Assembly: GCA_025358555.1 (NCBI GenBank)
Contig: JANYJD010000039.1
Location: 1 to 40,248 of the forward strand
Direction: 5' to 3'
Length of the DNA: 40,248 bases
From: Rhodoferax sp.
GTDB taxonomy: Bacteria > Pseudomonadota > Gammaproteobacteria > Burkholderiales > Burkholderiaceae_C
This document shows, in pieces, positions 9,492 to 18,849 of this stretch. The notes beneath the pieces were generated by a model, which worked only from the letters and a program-made list of their open reading frames with translations, searched no databases and had not been told where the DNA came from. Positions within the stretch are counted from its first letter, which is position 1; each line of letters begins with the position of its first letter. A program made the position numbers and the translations under genes.

Positions 9492-10718
9492 TCACAGACG
9501 TATGGCCTGCGCCGGGTCCAGCTTGGCGGCGCGCCGCGCCGGCGCCACGGCGGCCAGAACGCCGCACAGCGTGGCAATGCCCGCCACTTCCAGCGCGAGG
9601 CCGGGTGACAGTGTGATGGCAAACAGCGGCAGTCCGTCAGAGCCACGCACCAGGGCAGTAAAAACCCAGATCAATCCCACCGCCAGCAACACGCCCAGCG
9701 CAGAGCCCACAGCCCCCACAATCGCGCCTTGCAGCAGAAAAACGCGCAGTATCTGGCCTTGCGTTGCACCCATGGCCCGCAAGATGCCAATCTCACGCCG
9801 CTTCTGCACGACCGACACCACCAGCACGCTGGCGATGCCCAGCACCACCACCACCATCACCACCGCTCGGATGACACCGGTGCTGATCGATTGCGCGTTC
9901 AGGGCCGAAACCAGCGACGCATTGGCCAGTTGCCAGCTTTCCACTTTGTACGGAAATCGCCGCGACAGGTCTGCCGCAAGGGTCTGGGCCGACCAGATGT
10001 CTTTAAGCGTCATCTCCAGGCTGGTTGCGCCACCGGGCAGCCCCACCAGGCTTTGCGCGGTGCGCAGCGGCACGATGACGGTGCGCCGGTTGATCTCCCT
10101 CACGCCCAGATCCACCAGCGCGGTGACGCGCAGTGAATCCGTGATGCCCCCTGTCACGAGGCTGATGCGGTCGCCTACGCGCACGCCCAGATCGTCGGCC
10201 AGTTCGCGCCCGATGATGCCTTCGCCAGGCCCCAGGCGTGCCTCGCCCGCGACGATTTTGCTGCTCAAGTGCACGATGCGCTCATAGCGGTCAAGCTCAA
10301 CGCCAATCAATGCGATGGACTTTGTTGCCTCACCGCGCACTGCCAGGCCGGAACCAGAGACAGTCGGCGACACGGCGCTGATCTCGGGCATGGCCTCCAG
10401 CACGGGCACCAGCGCGCGCCAGTTGGCAATGGAGCGGGGCCGTTGCGCGCGGGGCTGGGTTTGCGACAGCACGGTGGCTGGCGTGTCAGGCGCTCGGGCG
10501 GAGATCACCACATCGTCGGGCGTGCTGACCGTGATGTGCGCTTGCGCGCCCAGTGTTTTTTCCAGCGTGTTGCGCTGCAGGCCCGTGATCAGCGCCGAGA
10601 TGTAGGCGACCACGGCCACACCCGCAGCCACACCTACGATGATCAGCACCGTCTGCATGCGGCCCTCCCGCAGAAATCGGGTGGCCACCTGGCGCTCAAA
10701 ACCGAACAGGCAAAACAT
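9492..10718 (-). CDS. ABC transporter permease, FtsX/MacB-like
   Basis: 408 aa; FLREGRMQTVLIIVGVAAGVAVVAYISALITGLQ, VVQKRREIGILRAMGATQGQILRVFLLQGAIVG, APARRAAKLDPAQAIRL. Confidence 0.92.
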   Translation of the reverse strand: MFCLFGFERQVATRFLREGRMQTVLIIVGVAAGVAVVAYISALITGLQRNTLEKTLGAQAHITVSTPDDVVISARAPDTPATVLSQTQPRAQRPRSIANWRALVPVLEAMPEISAVSPTVSGSGLAVRGEATKSIALIGVELDRYERIVHLSSKIVAGEARLGPGEGIIGRELADDLGVRVGDRISLVTGGITDSLRVTALVDLGVREINRRTVIVPLRTAQSLVGLPGGATSLEMTLKDIWSAQTLAADLSRRFPYKVESWQLANASLVSALNAQSISTGVIRAVVMVVVVLGIASVLVVSVVQKRREIGILRAMGATQGQILRVFLLQGAIVGAVGSALGVLLAVGLIWVFTALVRGSDGLPLFAITLSPGLALEVAGIATLCGVLAAVAPARRAAKLDPAQAIRL

Positions 10719-10724
10719 GGTCTG

Positions 10725-12068
10725 TCACCGCCCCATGGCGTTGGACATGGCCGAACCAGCGTCTTCGTCGCGTGTGCCCTTGCCTGTGTTTTTGCCCTGG
10801 AGGCGGGTCGATGCCGTTGCGGTTTGCGGGGTGAGGCTGGCGCGCACCCGGCTGCCAGGTTTGGGCGCGGGGCCGGTCAAGACGATATCGCCCTCTGCCA
10901 GCCCTTCCAGCACTTCCACGGCCTCCAGTGTGCGAAGGCCCAGGCGCACTCTGCGCTCTTCTACTCGGCCGTCGCGCGCGATGAAAACCACGTCGCTGCG
11001 CAACGAGGCGGAGTTTTGAAGGTCGCCGCGCAACGCAGCAGAAGTTTGGAGGTCGCCGCGCAACGCCGCGACGGGCGCCACCAGAGCGCTGTCCCGGCGG
11101 GCGGTTTCCACCTCCAGCGACAGCGTCATGTCTTCACGCAAAAAAGCCGGGGGTGCGTCGGGCAGGGCAAACTTCACTTCCACTGCACCGCGTTGCGCGT
11201 CCACCAGCGGCGAGATCAATTGCACGCGCGCAGCAAACCGCGCTTGGGGAAAAGCATCGGCCAGCACGCTGGCGGTTTGGCCCACCTGCAACTGCTCAAG
11301 ATAGCGCTCGTCCACCTGGGCGACCAGTTGCACCGGGCCGGTTAGCGCCAGGCTCAGCAACGCCCGCCCGGGTTGCACAATCTGGCCCGGCTCGACCACG
11401 CGGGTCAGCACCCGCGCGTCAGCCGGTGCAAGCAGTACCGACTGCGCCAACCGCGCGCGCGCGGCGGCGGTGGCCGCATCGGCCAGGGAAAGCTGCGCCT
11501 GGGCCTGCACCACGTCTGTGCCCCGGTCTGCATTGGCGGCGCTTTGGGCACGGGAACTCATCAGCTGCGCTTGGGCCACGTCTGCGCCACGGCGGGCTTC
11601 GTCCAGCTTGGCCTCGCTCAGGAACCCCTTAGCCACCAATTCCCGAGTGCGCTGCAAGTCGGCTTTGGCAGCAATCAACACAGAGTCCGCCTGTGCCACG
11701 CCGGCCTGGGCGCTGCTGCGCCCTGTGCTGCGCAGGCCTGCAAGGCGCGCCGCCGCCTGTTGCCCGTTGGCCAACGCTTGGTCCAGCGCGGCGCGCAGCT
11801 CGTCGCTTTCCAGCCGCACCAGCACATCGCCTTTTTTGACCTGCGCGCCTTCTGCCACGCCCACTTGGACCACACGCCCTGTGAGGGTGCTGCCGACATC
11901 CACGCGGGAGAGGGTGGCCACCCGACCTGAGAACTGCAAGGTGCGAACCAGAGGCCCTTTAACGACGCTGGCCCCTGCAACCGCAGTCGCGCGGGTGAAC
12001 CACCAAGCAATACCAACAGCAACAAGTACAGCGAGGCAAGCAAGAAGGAAAATTAGGCGGCGGGACAT
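10725..12068 (-). CDS. HlyD/RND-type periplasmic adaptor subunit
   Basis: TM then VVKGPLVRTLQFSGRVATLSRVDVGSTLTGRVVQVGVAEGAQVKKGDVLVRLESDELRAALDQA; LAPADARVLTRVVEPGQIVQPGRALLSL. Confidence 0.92.
   Translation of the reverse strand: MSRRLIFLLACLAVLVAVGIAWWFTRATAVAGASVVKGPLVRTLQFSGRVATLSRVDVGSTLTGRVVQVGVAEGAQVKKGDVLVRLESDELRAALDQALANGQQAAARLAGLRSTGRSSAQAGVAQADSVLIAAKADLQRTRELVAKGFLSEAKLDEARRGADVAQAQLMSSRAQSAANADRGTDVVQAQAQLSLADAATAAARARLAQSVLLAPADARVLTRVVEPGQIVQPGRALLSLALTGPVQLVAQVDERYLEQLQVGQTASVLADAFPQARFAARVQLISPLVDAQRGAVEVKFALPDAPPAFLREDMTLSLEVETARRDSALVAPVAALRGDLQTSAALRGDLQNSASLRSDVVFIARDGRVEERRVRLGLRTLEAVEVLEGLAEGDIVLTGPAPKPGSRVRASLTPQTATASTRLQGKNTGKGTRDEDAGSAMSNAMGR
10992..11068. repeat. 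30-bp in-frame tandem repeat inside the adaptor gene (2 full units plus partial)
   Basis: gtcgctgcgcaacgaggcggagttttgaag / gtcgccgcgcaacgcagcagaagtttggag / gtcgccgcgcaacgccgcg; encodes AALRGDLQTSAALRGDLQNSASLRSD. Confidence 0.85.
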
Positions 12069-12211
12069 GGGCTGAATCTTAACCGCGCCGCGACGGGCTT
12101 GCCGTGCCCCCGTGCGTGTTAAATAGCGCGCTATTCAAATGATATCAACACAAACCCTCAGTCAAGCCGGGCCATTCTGGTCAACCCCTGCTAGGCGCCC
12201 GCGACTGCCGA

Positions 12212-12433
12212 CTACTGCTTTGGCTTGGTCACTTCATGGCCAATCACGCCGCCCACGGCCGCGCCGCCCAGCGTGCCCAATGTGCCCCCGCCCAGAACGG
12301 CACCGCCAATGGCGCCCGCGCCGGCGCCAATGGCCGTGCCTTTTTCCTGTGCCGTCATGCCGGCACAGCCACCCAAGCCAAGCAGCAAGGCTGCAATCGA
12401 TGCGCTGAATGCGATATGTTGAGTCGTTTTCAT
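12212..12433 (-). CDS. Glycine-zipper outer-membrane lipoprotein
   Basis: Lipobox LGLGGCAG; GTAIGAGAGAIGGAVLGGGTLGTLGGAAVGGVIGHE. Confidence 0.88.
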   Translation of the reverse strand: MKTTQHIAFSASIAALLLGLGGCAGMTAQEKGTAIGAGAGAIGGAVLGGGTLGTLGGAAVGGVIGHEVTKPKQ

Positions 12434-12530
12434 GGGAATACCTCTTTAGTGAAAATTGTAAATTTGCCGGGGCGTAAATTTTCCTTTGCTCCGGCTGCGG
12501 AACCCAACGGTAGCCTTCGATGGGCAGCCC

Positions 12531-12552
12531 GTCTGTTGGGTAGCGCACATAG
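12531..12552 (-). promoter_or_regulatory. Palindromic motif copy C (minus: CTATGTGCGCTACCCAACAGAC)
   Basis: ~98 bp upstream of the glycine-zipper gene start (12433, minus). Right arm diverged. Confidence 0.5.
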
Positions 12553-12654
12553 GGGAAGAATTTTTTATTGATGCGCAAAAGTAGGTCTAATCTTGCATGG
12601 ATATCCGCCACGCGTTGATCTTTGATTGAGTGAATGGCACAGAAAAAGAATGGC

Positions 12655-12729
12655 AATATACTACTAGAATAATAGCTAAGTATGCATGCTACACAAGGGC
12701 TATAGGCCGTTTTCTCTCTCTAAATCGCT
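12655..12729. repeat. Dispersed intergenic repeat, copy 1
   Basis: atactactagaataatagctaagtatgcatgctacacaagggctataggccgttttctctctctaaatcgc; matches 25681..25752 and a family recalled from Comamonadaceae intergenic regions. Confidence 0.65.
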
Positions 12730-12737
12730 AAATACAG

Positions 12738-12759
12738 CTGCGTGCGGTAACGCACAGAC
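12738..12759 (+). promoter_or_regulatory. Palindromic motif copy D (CTGCGTGCGGTAACGCACAGAC)
   Basis: ~30 bp upstream of alternative oxidase ATG at 12790. Confidence 0.6.
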
Positions 12760-12789
12760 GTTGATGCGTCTCCCGTGCCACATTTGCAC

Positions 12790-13518
12790 ATGACCCCTGA
12801 TGCTACGCAATACACCCAACGAGACACGGCTGCCAGCTGGGCACAAGACACGCCGCCTGTGCACCACGCGCCCAAGGACTTCTCAGACCATTTCGCGCTG
12901 GGTTTCACCAAGCTGTTGCGCTTGCTGGCCGACACGTTTTTCGCCAAGCGTTATGGCCATCGGGCGATTGTTCTGGAAACCGTGGCCGCTGTGCCAGGCA
13001 TGGTCGGCGGCACCATCCAGCACCTCAACAGCCTGCGCTGCATGGCGGATGACGGCGGCTGGATCCGCACCCTGATGGAAGAAGCCGAGAACGAGCGCAT
13101 GCACCTGATGACATTCATCCAGATCGCCCGGCCGACCCAATTCGAGCGGCTGGTGGTGTTGTTGGCGCAGTGGATTTTTTATGTGGGTTTTTTCGGGCTG
13201 TACCTGGTGTCCTCGCGCACCGCCCACCGCGTGGTGGGTTATTTTGAAGAAGAGGCGGTGCTCAGCTACACGCTGTACCTGCAGGAAATTGACGAAGGAC
13301 GTTCGCCCAATGTACCTGCTCCTGCCATTGCAAAACATTACTGGCATTTGCCCGACGACGCCACCCTGCGCGATGTGGTGCTGGTGGTGCGGGCCGACGA
13401 GGCGCACCACCGAGACATCAACCACGGCTTCTCCAGCAAGCTGGCAGGCGAGCCGGTGGATACCGTTCAGGTGGCACCCTACCCACGCCATGCGGATGAG
13501 ATCCGGATGACGGCTTGA
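12790..13518 (+). CDS. aox: Alternative oxidase (AOX, di-iron quinol oxidase)
   Basis: Di-iron ligand motifs LETVAAVPGMVGG, EEAENERMHLM, YFEEEAVLSYT, RADEAHHRDINH. Confidence 0.95.
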   Translation: MTPDATQYTQRDTAASWAQDTPPVHHAPKDFSDHFALGFTKLLRLLADTFFAKRYGHRAIVLETVAAVPGMVGGTIQHLNSLRCMADDGGWIRTLMEEAENERMHLMTFIQIARPTQFERLVVLLAQWIFYVGFFGLYLVSSRTAHRVVGYFEEEAVLSYTLYLQEIDEGRSPNVPAPAIAKHYWHLPDDATLRDVVLVVRADEAHHRDINHGFSSKLAGEPVDTVQVAPYPRHADEIRMTA

Positions 13519-13522
13519 CAGC

Positions 13523-15280
13523 ATGAATACCAGTTCCGACCTATTCCTGCTTGGCGATGCGGGCACGGGCGCCACCACCGGCGCAGGGGTGACAGCACTG
13601 CCCGCAAGCCAGGCCAAGCCAAGCCGCATCAGCCCGCTCGCCGGCCAAATGGCGCCGCTTTCAGAGCTGATCAATGTGCGCAAACTGGTTGCCGCCTACT
13701 GGGCAGATGTGCCCGATCCCGGCGTTGCAGCGCAGCGCGTGGCGTTTGGCACGTCGGGGCACCGGGGATCGGCTTTTGACCGATCATTCAATGAGTGGCA
13801 CGTGCTGGCCATCACGCAGGCCATCTGCAATTACCGCAAAACCGGTGGCCTTGACGGGCCGCTGTTCATGGGCATTGACACCCACGCGCTCTCAAGCCCG
13901 GCCTGTGCCAGCGCGCTGGAGGTGCTGGCTGGCAATGGCGTCGAGGTGATGCTGGATTTGCCGGGCGCGTACACGCCCACGCCCGCCGTGTCGCATGCAA
14001 TCCTGGGCCACAACCGGGGCCGTGAGCATGGGTCTTCAGGCCAGGCGGACGGCATCATCATGACGCCATCGCACAACCCGCCACGCGACGGCGGCCTCAA
14101 ATACAACCCGCCGCATGGCGGTGCGGCCGGGCAGGATGTCACCCGCTGGATTGAAGCCGAGGCCAACCGGCTGCTTGGCGAGGGGTTGGCTGGCGTCAAG
14201 CGCAGGCCGCATGCCAAGGCGTTGCTGGCGGCCACCACGCACCGCCATGATTTCATGAATGCCTATGTGGGCGACCTTGGCAGTGTGGTTGACCTGGACG
14301 CCATCCGCAATGCAAACATCAGGATGGGCGTGGACCCGATGGGCGGCGCAGGGGTGCATTATTGGGCTGCCATTGCCGAGCGGTATCAGCTTGATCTGCA
14401 CGTGCTCAGTGACGTGGTGGATCCCACCTTCGGCTTCATGCTGCTGGATTGGGACGGCCAGATCCGCATGGACCCGTCTTCAAAGTATGCGATGCAGCGC
14501 CTCATCAACGTGGCAGAACGCTTTGACATTGCCTTTGCCTGCGATACCGACCATGACCGCCACGGCATCGTCACGCCCACCGCAGGCTTGCTGGCGCCCA
14601 ACCACTATTTGTCGGTGGCCATTGACTATCTGTTCCAAAACCGCCCGCAGTGGGGCGCGCAGGCCGCTGTGGGCAAAACAGTGGTGAGCACAGGGCTGAT
14701 TGACCGCATTGCAGCCAGATTGGGGCGCAAGCTGTTTGAAGTGCCGGCCGGCTTCAAGTGGTTCGCGCAAGGCCTGCATGGCGGAGCGCTGGGCTTCGCG
14801 GGAGAAGAAAGCGCAGGGGCCAGCTTTTTGCGCCGCGACGGCTCGGTCTGGACCACCGACAAGGACGGCATTGCCGCCGCGCTGCTGTCAGCTGAGATCA
14901 CGGCGCGCCGGGGCCGCGACCCGGGTGCACTGTATGTCGATCTCACAGATGAGTTGGGCAGCCCGGTCGCAGACCGGGTAGAGACAGCGGCCACGGCAAG
15001 TCAAAAGCAGCGGTTGGCAGCGCTGTCGCCCCAGCAAATCAAGGCGCCGCTGCTGGCTGGGGAAAAAATCGAGTCCACCCTGGATGCCGCGCCCGGCAAC
15101 GGTGCGCCGCTGGGCGGCATCAAGGTCATCACCGCCAGCGGCTGGTTTGCAGCGCGGCCATCGGGCACCGAAGCCATTTACAAGATTTACGCCGAAAGCT
15201 TTCAGGGCTTCAGGCACTTGCAGCGCATTCTGGACGAAGCGCAAACGATTGTGGACAAGGCGATTTCCCCCAGCTCCTGA
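13523..15280 (+). CDS. pgm: Phosphoglucomutase, alpha-D-glucose-phosphate specific
   Basis: VAFGTSGHRGSAFDRSFNEWH, IIMTPSHNPPRDGGLKYNPPHGG, DTDHDRHGIVTP, GFAGEESAGASFLRRDG, RPSGTEAIYKIYAESF. Confidence 0.96.
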   Translation: MNTSSDLFLLGDAGTGATTGAGVTALPASQAKPSRISPLAGQMAPLSELINVRKLVAAYWADVPDPGVAAQRVAFGTSGHRGSAFDRSFNEWHVLAITQAICNYRKTGGLDGPLFMGIDTHALSSPACASALEVLAGNGVEVMLDLPGAYTPTPAVSHAILGHNRGREHGSSGQADGIIMTPSHNPPRDGGLKYNPPHGGAAGQDVTRWIEAEANRLLGEGLAGVKRRPHAKALLAATTHRHDFMNAYVGDLGSVVDLDAIRNANIRMGVDPMGGAGVHYWAAIAERYQLDLHVLSDVVDPTFGFMLLDWDGQIRMDPSSKYAMQRLINVAERFDIAFACDTDHDRHGIVTPTAGLLAPNHYLSVAIDYLFQNRPQWGAQAAVGKTVVSTGLIDRIAARLGRKLFEVPAGFKWFAQGLHGGALGFAGEESAGASFLRRDGSVWTTDKDGIAAALLSAEITARRGRDPGALYVDLTDELGSPVADRVETAATASQKQRLAALSPQQIKAPLLAGEKIESTLDAAPGNGAPLGGIKVITASGWFAARPSGTEAIYKIYAESFQGFRHLQRILDEAQTIVDKAISPSS

Positions 15281-15372
15281 TGCAGGTCCTGTTTGGCGGA
15301 TAAAGCCCAGGCTTGCCAAAGATTTCGGGAACGAGATGCTCTGGCGTTGCATCTAACATTTGAAAGCACGCC

Positions 15373-16086
15373 ATGTACAACGCAGCCGCCACAGCACAAG
15401 CCACCGTTTGGGAGCACGCCAGCGACACACAACTCGCCGCCAGTGCGGCAAGTGGCAATGAGTCCGCGTTTACATGCATCATGCGCCGCCACAACCGGCT
15501 GCTTTTTCGCACCGCGCGCAGCATTCTGAAAAACGACGCAGAAACCGAAGACGCGTTGCAAGAGGCCTATCTACAGGCCTGGCGCGCGCTGGGCAGTTTT
15601 CGCGCCGACGCCAAACTGTCAACCTGGCTGGTACGCATCGTCATCAACCAGTCGCTGGGGCGCCTGCGCCGCAAGGGTGCCGAAGTTATTCCGCTGGAAG
15701 GTGCGATGGAACTCGATGAGGCGCATGGCGAGTTGTCGGTCGAAGACGATCCCGACCAGCGGCCTGACAAAGTCGCGATGCGCGCAGAAATCCGGCGGCT
15801 GATGGAAGCCCGCATTGACTTGCTGCCTGATGTCTTTCGCACCGTGTTCATGCTGCGTGCGGTAGAGGAACTGAGTGTGGACGAGACCGCTGTGGCTTTG
15901 AACATTGGGGCGGCCACGGTGCGAACCCGTTTTTTCCGCGCACGCAGTCTGCTGCGCGAGGGGCTGTCGCGCGACGTCGATATGGCGATTGGCGACGCAT
16001 TCTCATTCGCTGGTGTGCGTTGTGACCGCGTAGTGGCCAACGTGCTTGCGAAGCTTGCAAGCGAGCGGGAATCTCCCCAATCGTGA
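15373..16086 (+). CDS. ECF RNA polymerase sigma factor
   Basis: Region 2 TEDALQEAYLQAWRALGSFRADAKLSTWLVRIVINQSLGRLRR; region 4 LPDVFRTVFMLRAVEELSVDETAVALNIGAATVRTRFFRARSLLREGL. Confidence 0.95.
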   Translation: MYNAAATAQATVWEHASDTQLAASAASGNESAFTCIMRRHNRLLFRTARSILKNDAETEDALQEAYLQAWRALGSFRADAKLSTWLVRIVINQSLGRLRRKGAEVIPLEGAMELDEAHGELSVEDDPDQRPDKVAMRAEIRRLMEARIDLLPDVFRTVFMLRAVEELSVDETAVALNIGAATVRTRFFRARSLLREGLSRDVDMAIGDAFSFAGVRCDRVVANVLAKLASERESPQS

Positions 16087-16109
16087 TTGCATCATTCAAG
16101 GAAACTGTG

Positions 16110-16679
16110 ATGTCATTCTTTCTTATGCCGACTCCTGTCGCGGCGCGCCGACTTTTTTTGGGCCGCTCGGGCCTGGTGCTTTCCGGCGCCGCAGTTGCTC
16201 TGCTGGCCGGCAACGGGGCGCTGGCCGCAAAAACCGGAGGTGCCAACCCCAAAGATGTGCAAATCCTCAACACCGCGCTGGGTGCTGAACTTGAGGCCAT
16301 TGCGGCCTACCAGCTGGGGGCCGAGAGCAAGCTGCTGGAGAAGCCGGTGCTGGACCTTGCGCTGACGTTCCAGGGCCACCACAAGGAACACGCGGCCGTG
16401 TTGATCCAGACCGTCGAGAAGCTGGGCGGCAAAGCGGTCGTGGCCAAGGCCAAATACAACTTCCCGGTCGATCAGTTGAAGTCGCAGGCGGATGTGCTCC
16501 GGTTCGCAGCCAAGCTGGAGCAGGGCGCGGTCAGTGCCTATCTGGGTGCCGTTCCGCTGTTCGGCAACCGCGACTTGGCCAAGGCGGCTGCAAGCATTCT
16601 GGGCGACGAGGCCATGCACTGGGCGATCCTGCGCCAGGCGCTGGGTGAAGTGCCCGTGCCGTCTGCATTCATGGCCTGA
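16110..16679 (+). CDS. Ferritin-like domain protein with signal sequence
   Basis: ARRLFLGRSGLVLSGAAVALLAGNGALA signal; ILNTALGAELEAIAAYQLGAESKLL...LTFQGHHKEHAAVLIQTVEKLGG...DEAMHWAILRQALGE. Confidence 0.87.
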   Translation: MSFFLMPTPVAARRLFLGRSGLVLSGAAVALLAGNGALAAKTGGANPKDVQILNTALGAELEAIAAYQLGAESKLLEKPVLDLALTFQGHHKEHAAVLIQTVEKLGGKAVVAKAKYNFPVDQLKSQADVLRFAAKLEQGAVSAYLGAVPLFGNRDLAKAAASILGDEAMHWAILRQALGEVPVPSAFMA

Positions 16680-16681
16680 CC

Positions 16682-17107
16682 ATGCGATGGCGGCTCGCAG
16701 CCCGTGCACGTGTCGGCGCCTTCTTCGGTGCCTTCGCTGGTGCCTTGGCCCTGGGTGTTCCCGCGTTGGCGCGGGCAGCGCCCGATGCGGTGCACGGCGA
16801 GCAGGTCTACGCCCGTTGCCTGGCCTGCCACGCACTGGCCTATGACCGTGTGGGGCCGCGCCATTGTGGGCTGTTGGGGCGGCGGGCTGGCAGCGTGGCC
16901 GGGTTCAATTACTCGGCGGCGATGAAAAAATCGCGCATCACCTGGAACGACAAGACGCTGGACCGCTTTCTCACCAAGCCGCTCAACATGGTGCCTGGCA
17001 CGGCCATGACCTACGACGGCGTCGCGGACCCGAAGGACCGCGCCGACCTGATTGCTTACCTGAAGCATGCCAATGACTCCCCCGAATGCGCCAAACGGTT
17101 GCATTAA
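16682..17107 (+). CDS. Cytochrome c family protein (monoheme, class I)
   Basis: Signal peptide; HGEQVYARCLACHALAYDRVGPRHCGLLGRRAGSVAGFNYSAAMKKSRITWNDKTLDRFLTKPLNMVPGTAMTY. Confidence 0.93.
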   Translation: MRWRLAARARVGAFFGAFAGALALGVPALARAAPDAVHGEQVYARCLACHALAYDRVGPRHCGLLGRRAGSVAGFNYSAAMKKSRITWNDKTLDRFLTKPLNMVPGTAMTYDGVADPKDRADLIAYLKHANDSPECAKRLH

Positions 17108-17127
17108 CCCACTCAAAAGGAACAGCC

Positions 17128-18338
17128 ATGAACACCCATCCATTATTGGCTGCGGCCATCTCGGCCGCCGTTGCGTCAATTGCAGCGTGTGGTGGTGATT
17201 CCCTCGACAACTCGTCAACCGGACAAGCCGCACTGGTCGCGCAGGGGCAACAGATTTTCCGCTTCGATACCTTTGGCGACGAGACGCAGTGGACCGACAA
17301 GCTGCGTCTGCATGAAACGATCAGCACCAAAGTGGACCCGACGACCGCACTTTCGGTCGGTCTCAAGGTTGATGCCGAGGCGCTGCCGCCGGCCGTGGTG
17401 CAGGGCATTCAAAACAAAACCATCAGTCTGACTGACCCTGCCACCACCGTCGCGCTGATCAAGCTCAATGCCGTGGTCGGCATCAAGGGCACCGTGGAGT
17501 CCGTCAATGGCAAAGACACACTGACGCGAGTCGGCGTGACCTGCGCCCTGTGCCATTCGACGGTTGACAATTCATTCGCGCCGGGTATTGGAAAGCGGCC
17601 TGATGGCTGGCCGAATCTCCAGCTGACTCCGGGGCCATCATTGCCTTGTCGCCGGCGCTGAGCGCCGTGCAAAAGGCGGTCTATAACTCCTGGCGCCCCG
17701 GCAAGTACGACCCGCGCTTCAATCTGGACGGCAAGAACGGCCCCCAGGTCATCCCGCCGGCCTACGGCCTGCAGGGCGTCAACAAGATCATCTCGACCGG
17801 CGACGGAGACGACCTGTCCTACTGGAACCGCTATGTGGGCGTCACCCAGATGGGCGGGCATGGAAACTTTTCCGAGCCACGTACTGGTGTCAACGTCACC
17901 AATGGCACGGACGACCTGATCACCGCCAAGTTGCCGGCCCTGCAGGCCTATCAGCTTTCACTTGAAGCACCGCCGCCACCGGCCGGCAGCTTCGATGCGG
18001 CAGCGGCCGCGCGTGGCAAGCTGGTATTCAACAATGCCGGCACCTGTGTGACTTGCCACAGCGGCGACAAGTTCACCGACGCCAACACGCGGCTGCACCC
18101 GCCCAGTGACGCTGTCAGCGAACCCGAGCCGAACGGCGCGCCCAGCTACGCCTCGCGCAGTGCCACCAAGCAGTACCGGACCGCGCCGCTGGCAGGGCTG
18201 TGGCAGCACGCGCCTTATTTCCACAACGGAACAGCGCCAACTTTGGAAGCGGTGGTACAAACTTACAACACGAAGCGGGCGTTGGGTCTGACGCCTGCTC
18301 AAGCTGCTGATCTGGTCCAGTACCTGAAAACCCTGTGA
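17128..18338 (+). pseudogene. Secreted c-type cytochrome with two CxxCH motifs, split by a -1 frameshift
   Basis: ORF 17086..17661 (lipobox AACGG, GVTCALCHSTVDNSFAPGIGKRPDGWPN) and ORF 17646..18338 (AGTCVTCHSGDKFTDANTRLHPPSD...YFHNGTAPTLEAVVQTYN) join if one G is added near 17629-17634. Confidence 0.8.
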
Positions 18339-18751
18339 CCACTGGTACCTGCAAACACGCGCTCCGCCGCGAGTGCTCGGAAGAAGTCATTGCAGGGGGC
18401 ATTACGCGCAGAGTGTTTTCCCATGCGATGGCAGGCACCGCCACGCTGCTGTTGGTGCATGGCTGTGGTGGTGGAGGTGTTAGCGGCAGCACAGCACCGT
18501 CTGGAACAAGCTGCGGTGCCAGCGGCACGGCGATCTCGCTCAACCACGGTCATGCGTTGGTCATCCCGCTGATGGATCTCGATTCCATGGTTGGCATAAC
18601 TTACAGCAGCCCGGGCTCTGCTGACCATGACCACACCTTGATGCTTGAGGTGGCCCAGTTGCGCCAGTTGAAGGGCGGGGCAAGCGTGACGGTCGAGGCG
18701 TCTGTGCAGTCAGCGCACACTCATGTCTTGACGCTGGCCTGCGTTTCTTGA
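18335..18751 (+). CDS. Small secreted His-rich hypothetical protein
   Basis: ITRRVFSHAMAGTATLLLVHGCGGGG export signal; LNHGHALVIPL, SADHDHTLMLEVAQLRQLKGGASVTVEASVQSAHTHVLTLACVS. Confidence 0.65.
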   Translation: MTTGTCKHALRRECSEEVIAGGITRRVFSHAMAGTATLLLVHGCGGGGVSGSTAPSGTSCGASGTAISLNHGHALVIPLMDLDSMVGITYSSPGSADHDHTLMLEVAQLRQLKGGASVTVEASVQSAHTHVLTLACVS

Positions 18752-18849
18752 GATCCGGCGCGGTGGAACTCGCTGAAGGAATGCGGATGGAATCTGCATT
18801 GATTCTCCGGACGTCGACGGCGCTGCTGGCCATCGCAGCAGTCGGCAGA

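Noticed and set aside
9729-10136. His-rich plus-strand ORF (HHHHHHHH)
   Set aside because: Arises from antisense reading of Val/Met-rich TM codons in the permease; not a plausible metal-binding protein.
10269-11345. 358-aa plus-strand ORF opposite the efflux genes
   Set aside because: Antisense shadow of clear FtsX-permease/HlyD-adaptor coding frames; composition (R/H/Q/G-rich) typical of high-GC frame shadows.
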